DNA of 64,000 bases from an uncultured Apibacter sp. (GTDB lineage Bacteria; Bacteroidota; Bacteroidia; Flavobacteriales; Weeksellaceae): NCBI GenBank assembly GCA_945280365.1, contig CALYQD010000002.1, positions 124,001-188,000 of the forward strand. Direction: 5' to 3'. A program made the position numbers and the translations under genes. This document shows, piece by piece, positions 49,034 to 58,995 of the stretch (positions within the stretch are counted from its first letter, which is position 1; the number at the start of each line of letters is the position of its first letter). A model generated the notes under the pieces. It was not told the DNA's origin and did not search any database. It was given only the letters and a program-made list of their open reading frames with translations.

Positions 49034-50081
49034 TTAAAAATTTGAATATTTGTGAAGAAACATTACTCCAACTAAGGGATTCTTTCTTTTTATGCATTTG
49101 ATTAATTAAAAAATTTCGTTTGTTATCATCATGAATCAAACTTAATAAACCTTTTTTTAATGAATTTTTATTGGGTTCAACCCATATACATTCATCTTCA
49201 TTTAACTGTTCGTGTAACCCTCCTACATTGGTACAAATCATCGGCAATTCTGAACTTATCCCTAAAGTTATAACACCAGACTGTGTAGCTTCTAAATAAG
49301 GAAGAATTAAAATATCAGCCCAATTTAGCAGTTCGCCAATTTCTAAATCTGAAAGATATTTATCTTGTATTTTTAATTTATGTGTATTTTTAATTTTTAA
49401 TTCATAATTACTCTTTCCTGCTATGATACATTCTTCTATATTTTCATCAATTTCTTCAATAACTTCGGAAAGAAGTTCAACTCCTTTATAACGGCTAATT
49501 CTACCTAAAAAAAGTAGGTTTTTACCTCTATTAATTTTTATGGATGATTGACATATATATTTATTTTCAAGTAAACCATGAGGTACAATTATATAGGGTT
49601 TTATAAGTTTTAAAGAATTTTCAACACTTATTTTTACATAATTAGTTAAATATATCAATTGGGTACTATATTTAATATTCAAATTTGAATATTTTTGAAT
49701 TAAATAGCCATTTTCTCCCTTATGTAAAACCCCATCATGTACAGTCAATATAACCTCCCGCCCCAACATTCTGAATAAAAAAATAAAAGGTAAATTCCAC
49801 AGATGAAAATAAGGCAAGTATAATGCTTTATATTTCTTTATAATTCTTGGCAAAAGAACTATTATATAATAGGGAAGAATAAATGTAGTATTTAATATAA
49901 ATGAAATGGATGACTTGTAAGTTTTAATAAACTTTTGCTCGGGTATTCTAAATCCTTCAACTACGTATTTAGATTTATAGTAATCAAAAGCCTGTTTTGG
50001 GAAATGTAAAACTATATTATCTGAATATACAGGTAAGCTGCCTGTTCTACCTAAAGATAAAATCATAATTTTATTTTTCAT
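49020..50081 (-). CDS. Glycosyltransferase (GT4/GT1 fold)
   Basis: FLGRISRYKGVELLSEVIEEI, WADILILPYLEATQSGVITLGISSELPMICTNVGGLHEQL. Confidence 0.8.
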   Translation of the reverse strand: MKNKIMILSLGRTGSLPVYSDNIVLHFPKQAFDYYKSKYVVEGFRIPEQKFIKTYKSSISFILNTTFILPYYIIVLLPRIIKKYKALYLPYFHLWNLPFIFLFRMLGREVILTVHDGVLHKGENGYLIQKYSNLNIKYSTQLIYLTNYVKISVENSLKLIKPYIIVPHGLLENKYICQSSIKINRGKNLLFLGRISRYKGVELLSEVIEEIDENIEECIIAGKSNYELKIKNTHKLKIQDKYLSDLEIGELLNWADILILPYLEATQSGVITLGISSELPMICTNVGGLHEQLNEDECIWVEPNKNSLKKGLLSLIHDDNKRNFLINQMHKKKESLSWSNVSSQIFKFLIDNE

Positions 50082-51139
50082 TTCAAATTAATTTGTATTC
50101 CAAATATTATTTTAAATACCATAATTACTCTATCCCATTGATTCCGCTTTATTCTATTTATTATAATGGGAATAAAACTTAAATACACTGTCGGCAAATG
50201 ATAAAATTTCAAATTTTTCTTTGCAAAAACTATTTTATTTTTCAGTAGATAATAATCTGAAAATATAGTTTTTGTTTTTCCTTCTTTATTACCTTTATCT
50301 ATAGTAGTACCATGTTTATGGTAAATGTATACACCTGTAAAAATTACTGATTCCCATGATTTTTTCTTTGCTCTACAGGTATAATCCCATTCTTCAAAAT
50401 ATAAAAAATAATCTTCTTCTAACAATCCTACTTTATCAAAACATTCTTTTTTTATAAACATTGAGGCACCTATCGGTATGAGATCATATATATCTTCTTT
50501 AGAGATTTCCGAATACGGCAATCCTGCGTAAACAGGAAAAGTATGTGCCAACCAATTATTATATTCATTGGCTACACACTGTAATTTATCATAAAAATCA
50601 TAATAACACAATGAATTACCAATTATACCCACCTTGTTTTTTAAAACACTCAATTTACCTGTTATATCATATAAAAAATTAGTAGGAACTACTGTATCGT
50701 TATTTAATAACCAAATATAATCAAATTTATCTTGATTTTTAAGATATTTTAAAACAACATTATTTGCTGCAGAAAAACCTTTATTTATAGCACTTCGAAT
50801 AAAAATTATTTTTTGATTTATTGAATTTTTATATTCAATTTCTTCCTCTTTAAGGAATAGTATATCTTTACTTGATTTATAGGAAAACGGAAATACAATA
50901 TTTGGAAATTTAGTTTGGATAGGTATGGGAATATTCTGACTCCATTTTTTAAACATTTCATAATCTTCATTTTTTAATGAATTATCAACTATAAATAATT
51001 GAAAATTTTGATATGAAGATTTGAGAATAGATTCCAAACATTCAATTGTATCTGGATATCTATTATAATTGACTATTATAATTTTATATATCAATTTGAT
51101 TCTATGAATTTTATTAAAATACTTAAATTTTTCTGCCAA
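50078..51139 (-). CDS. Family 2 glycosyltransferase
   Basis: YKIIIVNYNRYPDTIECLESIL, IRSAINKGFSAANNVVLKYL, YIWLLNNDTVVP, FLYFEEWDYTCRAKKKSW. The exact start is uncertain (49-nt overlap with the upstream gene). Confidence 0.87.
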   Translation of the reverse strand: MAEKFKYFNKIHRIKLIYKIIIVNYNRYPDTIECLESILKSSYQNFQLFIVDNSLKNEDYEMFKKWSQNIPIPIQTKFPNIVFPFSYKSSKDILFLKEEEIEYKNSINQKIIFIRSAINKGFSAANNVVLKYLKNQDKFDYIWLLNNDTVVPTNFLYDITGKLSVLKNKVGIIGNSLCYYDFYDKLQCVANEYNNWLAHTFPVYAGLPYSEISKEDIYDLIPIGASMFIKKECFDKVGLLEEDYFLYFEEWDYTCRAKKKSWESVIFTGVYIYHKHGTTIDKGNKEGKTKTIFSDYYLLKNKIVFAKKNLKFYHLPTVYLSFIPIIINRIKRNQWDRVIMVFKIIFGIQINLK

Positions 51140-52230
51140 GAATTATCTGAATGATCCTTATTAGGGAAATTTATAAAATAATCATTATCATTAATTATTT
51201 GTTCTAAAATAAAACTTAATTCATCATGATTATTTTGATCTATTATTCTTCCGAAATTATTATTCCTATTGATAGTTTCTTTTGCACCACCGACATTTGT
51301 TGAAATTATATAATTATTGAATCTATATGCTTCAGAAAAAACCATCGGATAACCTTCACATTTTGAAGTTAATACAAAAACTTTCGCTTTATTATAATAT
51401 TCCCATAAAGTAATTTTTTCAAGAATAGGACCAGTAAAAATCACTTTATCTTTTAATACAGGATTTTTATTATAAAATAATTTTATTTCTTTTTTGAAAT
51501 CATTTTCTATTGAGCCAATAAAGTAAAATTTCCAATTTTTTAAATTAGGTAGTTTTTCAATTGCGTTTAAAAACATTTGTGTATTTTTTTCAACTGTTCC
51601 TAATCTCCCAACGGTTATAAATACATTTTCTTTTTCATTAAAGGATCTAACATTAATTGATGTTTTTTTTAATGCTTCTTCATCAAATCCATTTTCTACA
51701 TAAAAAATTTTTTCAGGTATATTTAAATTATCCTTCCACAATTTATAAGCTTTTAATGTTTCCAAGGAAATAAAATCACTTTGACTGAGTAACTTCTCAT
51801 ATAATATATTTTTAATATATGAGGGCCTTTTTATTACTTTCAAAATATCATTCCCACCATCTATTTTTAAATAAAATTTACCCTTTGGATTTACTATTTT
51901 GTATATAGCACACAATATTGCGCTTTTAGACCTAAAGTGAAAAGACATTAATAAATCTATATTTTTCGCATTAAGAATAACATAAAATAAAGATGATATA
52001 AAAAATGATATATTTTGTACTTTTTTTAGATGAAAAATATTTTTTAATGGGAATAATTTTACTCCCATATATTTTTTACCAAATAAATTATTAGTCTTCG
52101 TTTTTTGGTAAACTATAGTTACTTCAGTATTCAGCCCCTTACCTAAATAATAAGGTACCTGAAATACATCTTTTCCCAAATGTTCTTTTTCTAAGTGAGA
52201 AAATATTAAAGTTAAATTTTTAATTTCCAT
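51091..52230 (-). CDS. Family 4 glycosyltransferase
   Basis: FITVGRLGTVEKNTQMFLNAIEKL, KVFVLTSKCEGYPMVFSEAYRFNNYIISTNVGGAKE. Confidence 0.88.
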   Translation of the reverse strand: MEIKNLTLIFSHLEKEHLGKDVFQVPYYLGKGLNTEVTIVYQKTKTNNLFGKKYMGVKLFPLKNIFHLKKVQNISFFISSLFYVILNAKNIDLLMSFHFRSKSAILCAIYKIVNPKGKFYLKIDGGNDILKVIKRPSYIKNILYEKLLSQSDFISLETLKAYKLWKDNLNIPEKIFYVENGFDEEALKKTSINVRSFNEKENVFITVGRLGTVEKNTQMFLNAIEKLPNLKNWKFYFIGSIENDFKKEIKLFYNKNPVLKDKVIFTGPILEKITLWEYYNKAKVFVLTSKCEGYPMVFSEAYRFNNYIISTNVGGAKETINRNNNFGRIIDQNNHDELSFILEQIINDNDYFINFPNKDHSDNSWQKNLSILIKFIESN

Positions 52231-53753
52231 CTACTCAATATCATATTAACATAAAAAATAACATTGATTCCTATAAAAGGAGAGGTTGTTAAGATAATTA
52301 TCGTCATTATCCCTATTTTCAATAAAAGTGAAATATATATGTTATCTGAAATAATAAAAATATTAATAATCTCAGCCATTATTATTAATAGAAATAATAT
52401 TACGATTGATTTAATAATATATATAAATATTTTATTTTTATTCCTGATATTAATTAAATAAATCATTATAAAAAAAGTTATTAAATGGAATATTCCCATG
52501 GAAATGGGAAATATAGATTGGTTATAAATTTTATAAAAAAGGCAATTAAATATGATAATTCCAATCTGAGTGATAACACCTAACAATGCTTGTAGCTTAT
52601 TTTTTGTTTGAGATATCATTACAGGAGATATATAAACATACAAACAAATAAAAATAAACGAAAGCGAATATAACTTTGTTAAATGTGTAATTTGCTCAAT
52701 GTCACTATTTGTTATTGCCCCTCTTTTAAAAAATATATAATTAATTTCATATGCATTTATATACAATAAGGGAACAAAAAAACTCAATATGAAAACTATA
52801 AATTTTAAATAAGAATAAAATGAATGATTATACACATCCCATTCTTTTCTATAATAGTTTTTCGTAAGTTGGGGAATTATTGCCGTTAAAATAATGTTAG
52901 TAAATACAACCTGAAATAATAATGTAAACTTTTGAGCATAATCAATCATTGAAATTATACCTATACCAATTCTGTTGGATAGACCTTTTTCAATCAACGA
53001 GTTTATTTGTCCTATAAAATAGGGAAAGTAAAATGGAGTTCCAAACCATATAAAATCCTTTGCTTTTAATATAATTTTATTATTCCATCTAATTATAGGT
53101 AGTATTTTATTCTTTTTAAGAAAAAATATAATAATTAAAGATAGAGTTATTAAATTAAAATATTGTCCTAAGTATAAAGAAACAACACCAACATATTTCG
53201 TCCCAAAATAAATTATTACTAAGTTACCTATAGATGTAAAAAAAGCTGTTATTTCCGGTACGTAAAATATATTATTAGCATTTAAAATTCCAATACCTAT
53301 TGAAGAAAATTGTGTAAACAAAATACTATAAAGTAAAATATTAATGTAGGTATAATATCTATTCAAAAATAAATCCCCTACACTAAACAAATTTTGAATT
53401 ATAGATTTACCAAAAAAGAAAAAAATTATAATTAATATTATTATAAATAAAATATAAATAACTAATAAAGAGCCTGTTTTAACCAATGCTGAATGAAGGG
53501 ACTCTTCTTCCTTTATTTGAATAAATTTTATCTTGAAAACATCTGATATAGGATTAAAAAAAGAATTATTTATATTAACTATAAATCCTGAGGTAATTAC
53601 CCATATGTCTCTATTTATTGACAACCCGAAAAATTCTGCAGATACACTTACTATTAATAAATTTATAATAAGAGTAAATGCTTTTATAACAAAAATGTTT
53701 AAACTAATTCTTCGTGATGAAATCGCCATATTATTGAATATATTACCAGCCAA
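52212..53753 (-). CDS. Polysaccharide flippase (MurJ/Wzx-like MOP family)
   Basis: About 14 TM helices; FWGTPFYFPYFIGQINSLIEKGLSNRIGIGIISMIDYAQKFTLLFQVVFTNIILTAIIPQLTK is MurJ-like. Confidence 0.8.
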   Translation of the reverse strand: MAGNIFNNMAISSRRISLNIFVIKAFTLIINLLIVSVSAEFFGLSINRDIWVITSGFIVNINNSFFNPISDVFKIKFIQIKEEESLHSALVKTGSLLVIYILFIIILIIIFFFFGKSIIQNLFSVGDLFLNRYYTYINILLYSILFTQFSSIGIGILNANNIFYVPEITAFFTSIGNLVIIYFGTKYVGVVSLYLGQYFNLITLSLIIIFFLKKNKILPIIRWNNKIILKAKDFIWFGTPFYFPYFIGQINSLIEKGLSNRIGIGIISMIDYAQKFTLLFQVVFTNIILTAIIPQLTKNYYRKEWDVYNHSFYSYLKFIVFILSFFVPLLYINAYEINYIFFKRGAITNSDIEQITHLTKLYSLSFIFICLYVYISPVMISQTKNKLQALLGVITQIGIIIFNCLFYKIYNQSIFPISMGIFHLITFFIMIYLINIRNKNKIFIYIIKSIVILFLLIIMAEIINIFIISDNIYISLLLKIGIMTIIILTTSPFIGINVIFYVNMILSRWKLKI

Positions 53754-53900
53754 AAAGTATTATTTCATTTAAAATATTGCATTAAAAATGTTATGCTTTT
53801 TTTACTCTTAATATAAAAATGTTTCAAAGTTGAAAATTATTTACTAAGGCTAAAATAAAGTTTGATTTCTTGTCGTTAGATTGAGTTTTAAAAGATAAAT

Positions 53901-53935
53901 AAAAACTCTTAATTATAATATAATTAAGAGTTTTT
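53901..53935 (-). terminator. Strong hairpin terminator between the small lipoprotein gene and the glycosyltransferase operon
   Basis: 16-bp stem aaaaactcttaattat / ataattaagagttttt with a 3-nt loop. Confidence 0.8.
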
Positions 53936-53948
53936 AGAATATAATTAT

Positions 53949-54206
53949 TTATTTACTTTTTTGTGCTGTTTTAATGCCTGAATCATTCCACCATTTTCCA
54001 TCCGAAGTTCTAACAAACACATCTCCTGTTTTAGTGTCGAAAACATAAGTTCGCAAACCATCCGGGCCTTGCAATACCTGAAACGAATATCTATTAGCTG
54101 GAGCTATTTCTTGCCCATTAGCTGGTTTATCGCAACTTATAAATAATAGTAGCATTAGTCCTAAGATTGAACTTGAGATAATTTTTATCATAACATTTTT
54201 ATACAA
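53949..54206 (-). CDS. Small lipoprotein of unknown function
   Basis: 85 aa; signal peptide with lipobox-like LLLFISC; globular part RYSFQVLQGPDGLRTYVFDTKTGDVFVRTSDGKWWND. Confidence 0.7.
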   Translation of the reverse strand: MYKNVMIKIISSSILGLMLLLFISCDKPANGQEIAPANRYSFQVLQGPDGLRTYVFDTKTGDVFVRTSDGKWWNDSGIKTAQKSK

Positions 54207-54218
54207 ATATAGATATTT

Positions 54219-55088
54219 TTATATTATATAAGCACAATTTGCAAACATTTCTTTTAAACTATCTTTCCATTCAGGAATTAAAATACCAAAAGTCGTTTTT
54301 ATCTTAGTTTTATCCAATAGACTATATTCGGGACGCTTGGCGGGAGTAGGATAATCGGAAGTTGATATAGGATTAATTTTAATCTTAGATTTACTTATTT
54401 TCTTTATTTCTTCACTAAATTGATACCATGTACATTCTCCTTCATTAGAAAAATTATAAATTCCATAAGCTCCTATATCATTTTGAATTATAGTAAGAAG
54501 AGCATCTGCTAAATCCAACGCATTTGTTGGTGAACCTATTTGATCATTTATAACATTTATTTCTTCTTTTTCTTTAAATAATTTCAACATCGTTTTAACG
54601 AAATTATTTCCATAGGGAGAATATAACCATGAAGTTCTTATAATATAGGTTTTAGAATTATAATATTGTGCGATTAGTTCTCCATTTAACTTAGTTTTAC
54701 CATAAACACCCAAAGGTGCTACCGGATCATCTTCTTTTCGTGGTACGGATTCTTCGCCTGAAAACACATAATCTGTGGAAATATGTATAAAAGTTGCTTT
54801 TTGAAAAGCACTTGCTTTTGCTAAATATTTTACAGAATCTGCATTTAATCTTTCTGCCATTTCTATATCCGACTCTGCTTTATCAACAGCCGTATAAGCG
54901 GCACAGTTTATAACATAATCAAATTTATTTGAAAAAAAATAAGTCTTTACAAACATTTCGTCTAATACATCCAACTCTTGAATATCTGTAAATACAAAAC
55001 TGTAATTAACAAGAGGCTTATCCTTTACTCTTTGCTTAATTGATCGACCCAACTGCCCATCTCCTCCTGTTACTAAAATTTTTTTCAT
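54219..55088 (-). CDS. rfbD: dTDP-4-dehydrorhamnose reductase
   Basis: KILVTGGDGQLGRSIKQ, DYVINCAAYTAVDKAESD, STDYVFSGEE, YGKTKLNGE, RTSWLYSPYGNNFVKTML. Confidence 0.93.
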   Translation of the reverse strand: MKKILVTGGDGQLGRSIKQRVKDKPLVNYSFVFTDIQELDVLDEMFVKTYFFSNKFDYVINCAAYTAVDKAESDIEMAERLNADSVKYLAKASAFQKATFIHISTDYVFSGEESVPRKEDDPVAPLGVYGKTKLNGELIAQYYNSKTYIIRTSWLYSPYGNNFVKTMLKLFKEKEEINVINDQIGSPTNALDLADALLTIIQNDIGAYGIYNFSNEGECTWYQFSEEIKKISKSKIKINPISTSDYPTPAKRPEYSLLDKTKIKTTFGILIPEWKDSLKEMFANCAYII

Positions 55089-55091
55089 GCT

Positions 55092-55649
55092 TTAAAATAA
55101 ATCAATAGGTTTCAAGTTGTTAAATGAAATAGCATTCAAATCTTTTTCTGAAAGAATTTCTTTTCCTTTCTCAATTTTCCAATCTATATTTAAATATTTA
55201 TCTAAAGGGTTAACACTAATTTCACTTTCTTTATTATAAAGACCTTCACATTTATATGCAAAAATAACTGTATCTGATAAAACTGAAAATCCGTGTAAAA
55301 ATCCTTTCGGAATAAATAATTGTCTCTTATTTTTTGAAGATAATTCTACAGAAACATATTGTCCATAAGTCGAAGAATCTTTCCGTGCGTCTACCGCTAC
55401 ATCTATTACTTTTCCTTGTAACACATATACTAATTTAGCTTGGGAATAAGGAGGTAATTGTTGATGTAATCCTCTTATAACTCCGAAAGTCGATTGAGAA
55501 ACATTATCCTGGACAAAATCGGGGGTATAACCTAATTTTTTAGTGAATTTTTCACGATTAAACGTTTCCATAAAGAAACCTCTGGAATCTTCAAAAACCT
55601 GAGGTTCTATAATATAGCATCCTTTAAGTTTAGTTTCAGTTACAGTCAT
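55092..55649 (-). CDS. rfbC: dTDP-4-dehydrorhamnose 3,5-epimerase
   Basis: PQVFEDSRGFFMETFNREKF, FVQDNVSQSTFGVIRGLHQQLPPYSQAKLVYVLQGKVIDVAVDARKDSSTYGQ, FIPKGFLHGFSVLSD. Confidence 0.95.
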   Translation of the reverse strand: MTVTETKLKGCYIIEPQVFEDSRGFFMETFNREKFTKKLGYTPDFVQDNVSQSTFGVIRGLHQQLPPYSQAKLVYVLQGKVIDVAVDARKDSSTYGQYVSVELSSKNKRQLFIPKGFLHGFSVLSDTVIFAYKCEGLYNKESEISVNPLDKYLNIDWKIEKGKEILSEKDLNAISFNNLKPIDLF

Positions 55650-55662
55650 TTATATTGTTAAA

Positions 55663-56145
55663 TTATTTTTTATTTTGCTTTCTTAAACTTTCTACTCTTT
55701 CTTCAAACAATTTTTCAGGTATATTCACAAATATCTCTTCAAATAATTTCATAAAATGTTCTGGCTGTACTTCCGATTTTCTAGTAGTTAAATTAAAATA
55801 TATTAAAGTTACCCATAATGTAGCATGTGTAATACTTTTATCTTTATTCAGCATTAACACTTCTACAGTATTAGTTCTATCTGTATACTTTATTATTTTA
55901 CTTGTAATTACAACATCTTTATTATACTTAACTTCTTTTATGTACGCAATTTGGTTTTGCAATGCAACCCATAAACATCCTGTATTTTTAGATTGTTCAA
56001 AATTATCTAGTTGATAATTTTGTAGACAATGATCTTCTCTCGCATTAAGCATATAATCAAAATATCGAAGATTAGAAAGATGTCCTATAGGATCACAATC
56101 ACTAAAACGCACTCTATAGATAGATTCAGGTTCTTTTATTTTCAT
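55663..56145 (-). CDS. Acyl-CoA thioesterase, 4-hydroxybenzoyl-CoA thioesterase-like hotdog fold
   Basis: YRVRFSDCDPIGHLSNLRYFDYMLNAREDH matches the 4HBT active-site region. Confidence 0.82.
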   Translation of the reverse strand: MKIKEPESIYRVRFSDCDPIGHLSNLRYFDYMLNAREDHCLQNYQLDNFEQSKNTGCLWVALQNQIAYIKEVKYNKDVVITSKIIKYTDRTNTVEVLMLNKDKSITHATLWVTLIYFNLTTRKSEVQPEHFMKLFEEIFVNIPEKLFEERVESLRKQNKK

Positions 56146-56307
56146 AATATAAATTTATAATGAATTTAACATGAATTTATGCCTCATGTTCTAATTTTTA
56201 TAATTATTTTAATAAAAATATCATTGTAAAATAATTATATAATATAAGAATGTTTGTACATTATTTCAAATATTCTTAATATTTTAATAATTATTTCTTT
56301 TAAGATA

Positions 56308-57390
56308 CTACTTATTAATAATATTTACTATATTTTGTAGGTCAGCTATTTCCAAGCCAACATATAAAGGCAGACATAAAATTCTTTCTGATATTGATTC
56401 AGATATCGGCATCTTACTACCCTTAAGATAATGTATAGTATTTAGGGAAGGGTAAAAATAACGCCTAGGTACGATATTATGTTCAAATAATTTTTTCTGT
56501 ACTTTAAGTAATATATCTTCAGAATTAAATATAACCGGATAATAGCTATAATTCCATTTAGTACTTTCCCTTATTTTAAAGACTTTAAACTCACTAAAAT
56601 CTAGCGATTTATTGTAAAAATCAACGATTTTTTTTCTCTCAGCATTAATAAAATCAATATAATTTAAAACAGACAAGCCCATGGCTGCTTGTAACTCAGA
56701 AATTTTAGCATTTATACCAACTCCGCATAAATCATAATTCCCCGTATAACCAAAATTATGACTAAATACTAATTTTTCCATTAATTCGGAATCCTTGCAA
56801 AATATTGCTCCTCCTTCTCCGGTATGAAAAAGTTTAGTTGCATGAAAACTGCAAGTACTTATATCTCCGAATTCAAAAACTGATTTGTTATCATATTCAA
56901 CACCAAAACAATGGGCTGCATCGTATATAACTTTCAGTTGATATTTTTTAGCTATTTTTTCTATAACTTTTACATTACATGGATTTCCAAAAACATGGGT
57001 AGCTAATATAGCCGTAGTTTTTTCTGTAATAGCTTTTTCAATCTTATTCTCATCTATAGTAAGATGATCCGGATCAATATCTACAAATACTGGAGTACAA
57101 TTTTCCCAAACAATTGCTGAAGTGGTAGCTATGAAACTAAAAGGTGTAGTAATAACTTCTCCTCCTTTGGCCATAATCTTTAATGCCATTTGCAATGGAA
57201 TAGTTCCATTATTGGTAATTAATATATTACTAATATTAAGATACTCCTTAAGTTTCTTTTCTAGTTTTAAAACTAATTCACCCCTATTTGTAAGCCATTG
57301 GTTTCTCCAAATTATTTCCAAATACTCATTATATTCGGTTAACGGAGGTAAAAAAACCTTAGTTACATTAATTCTTTTTTCCAAAATCAA
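56308..57390 (-). CDS. DegT/DnrJ/EryC1/StrS-family aminotransferase
   Basis: NNGTIPLQMALKIM, GGEVITTPFSFIATTSAIVWENCTPVFVDID, YDAAHCFGVEYDNKSVFEFGDISTCSFHATKLFHTGEGGAIFC. Confidence 0.92.
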   Translation of the reverse strand: MILEKRINVTKVFLPPLTEYNEYLEIIWRNQWLTNRGELVLKLEKKLKEYLNISNILITNNGTIPLQMALKIMAKGGEVITTPFSFIATTSAIVWENCTPVFVDIDPDHLTIDENKIEKAITEKTTAILATHVFGNPCNVKVIEKIAKKYQLKVIYDAAHCFGVEYDNKSVFEFGDISTCSFHATKLFHTGEGGAIFCKDSELMEKLVFSHNFGYTGNYDLCGVGINAKISELQAAMGLSVLNYIDFINAERKKIVDFYNKSLDFSEFKVFKIRESTKWNYSYYPVIFNSEDILLKVQKKLFEHNIVPRRYFYPSLNTIHYLKGSKMPISESISERILCLPLYVGLEIADLQNIVNIINK

Positions 57391-57598
57391 AAAACGCCTT
57401 TATTTAATTAATTAATAGTTTAAAAAATCAAAACTAAAATAAAAATCAAAAGTATAACAAAATTCAATATTTTCATAAAGAATATTAATAATTTTATAAG
57501 CTTTAAAAATTTATTTGAATATTTTTCTCATTGTAACATTTCTAAAACTTTATAAACGCTAATATTCAAGTTAAATAAATCCACTATTTAATTTTATT

Positions 57599-57606
57599 TA
57601 CCTTTG
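57599..57606 (+). promoter_or_regulatory. Bacteroidota-type -7 element upstream of der
   Basis: TACCTTTG matches TAnnTTTG; ATG at 57620. No confident -33 element. Confidence 0.4.
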
Positions 57607-57619
57607 CAAAAAATATGAT

Positions 57620-58927
57620 ATGTCAAATATTATAGCGCTAGTAGGAAGACCTAATGTTGGAAAATCAACTCTTTTTAATCGTTTATTACAAAAGAGAGAA
57701 GCAATAGTAGATAGTATAGCCGGTGTAACTCGTGATAGACATTACGGAAAAAGCGATTGGAATGGAGTGGATTTTACTGTTATCGATACCGGTGGATATG
57801 TGGTTGGATCAGAAGATATTTTCGAAGAGGAGATAAGAAAACAGGTAGAGCTTGCCGTAGACGAAGCTTCTGCAATTATTTTTTTAGTTGATGTAACTGA
57901 GGGAATTACAGACATGGATAAAGAAGTTTCCAATTTATTAAGAAAAACAGATAAACCTGTATTTCTCGTAGTTAATAAAGTGGATAATGCTATGTTAGAA
58001 ACCGATGCAATGGAATTTTATTCCTTAGGAGTAGAAAAGTATTATACAATCTCGGGGATGACCGGTAGCGGAACAGGAGATCTGCTTGATGATATAGTAG
58101 CTACATTTACAGAAGTAAATTATGTCGATCCTTTTGAAGGATTACCAAGAATAACAATTGCAGGAAGACCTAATGTAGGAAAATCAACATTTACTAATGC
58201 CTTATTAGAAAACGAGCGCAATATTGTTACCGATATAGCTGGAACCACCAGAGATAGCATTGAAACTTTATACGAAAAATTCGGATATAAATTTGTATTA
58301 GTAGATACCGCCGGAATGCGAAAAAAAACTAAAGTAAATGAAAATCTGGAATTTTATTCTGTTATGCGTTCTATCCGATCCATAGAAGATTCTGATGTAG
58401 TAATTTTAATGATAGATGCTACCTTAGGTTGGGAAAAACAAGATATGAATATATTGTTTTTAGCGCAAAAATATAGGAAAGGAATTGTAATTGTAGTTAA
58501 TAAATGGGACTTAGTTGAAAAAGAAACTAATACCTTACGACAATTTGAAATTTACATAAAGGATAAAATTGCACCTTTCACTGATGTACCTATTATATTT
58601 ACCTCTGCTATGACAAAACAACGTGTTTATAAAACAGTAGAAACAGCTATGAAAGTCTATGAAAATCGTGCACGAAGAATCAAGACTAGCAAATTAAACG
58701 AAATTATGCTTCCTATTATCGAGTCTACCCCTCCTCCAAGCATAAAAGGTAAATATATAAAAATTAAATATTGTACACAGCTTCCAACAAAAACCCCGCA
58801 ATTTGCATTTTTTACTAATCTTCCTCAATATATTAAAGAACCTTATAAACGATTTATTGAAAACAAACTACGACAGAACTTTGAGTTAACAGGCGTACCT
58901 ATAGAAATATATTTCAGACAAAAATAA
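57620..58927 (+). CDS. der: Ribosome biogenesis GTPase Der (EngA)
   Basis: Two G domains: [18 protein letters not shown] and [19 protein letters not shown]-terminal KH-like domain. Confidence 0.97.
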   Translation: MSNIIALVGRPNVGKSTLFNRLLQKREAIVDSIAGVTRDRHYGKSDWNGVDFTVIDTGGYVVGSEDIFEEEIRKQVELAVDEASAIIFLVDVTEGITDMDKEVSNLLRKTDKPVFLVVNKVDNAMLETDAMEFYSLGVEKYYTISGMTGSGTGDLLDDIVATFTEVNYVDPFEGLPRITIAGRPNVGKSTFTNALLENERNIVTDIAGTTRDSIETLYEKFGYKFVLVDTAGMRKKTKVNENLEFYSVMRSIRSIEDSDVVILMIDATLGWEKQDMNILFLAQKYRKGIVIVVNKWDLVEKETNTLRQFEIYIKDKIAPFTDVPIIFTSAMTKQRVYKTVETAMKVYENRARRIKTSKLNEIMLPIIESTPPPSIKGKYIKIKYCTQLPTKTPQFAFFTNLPQYIKEPYKRFIENKLRQNFELTGVPIEIYFRQK

Positions 58928-58942
58928 ATTTTGGGACAAAAT

Positions 58943-58975
58943 AAAAAAGCTTCTCAATTATAGAGAAGCTTTTTT
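58943..58975. terminator. Bidirectional terminator between convergent der and actF
   Basis: aaaaaagcttctc / gagaagctttttt 13-bp stem, T runs on both sides. Confidence 0.88.
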
Positions 58976-58995
58976 TTATTTAAAATTTTTACCCA

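Noticed and set aside
55655-56014. 119-aa plus-strand ORF
   Set aside because: Antisense to the thioesterase gene, which has a clear family signature on the other strand.
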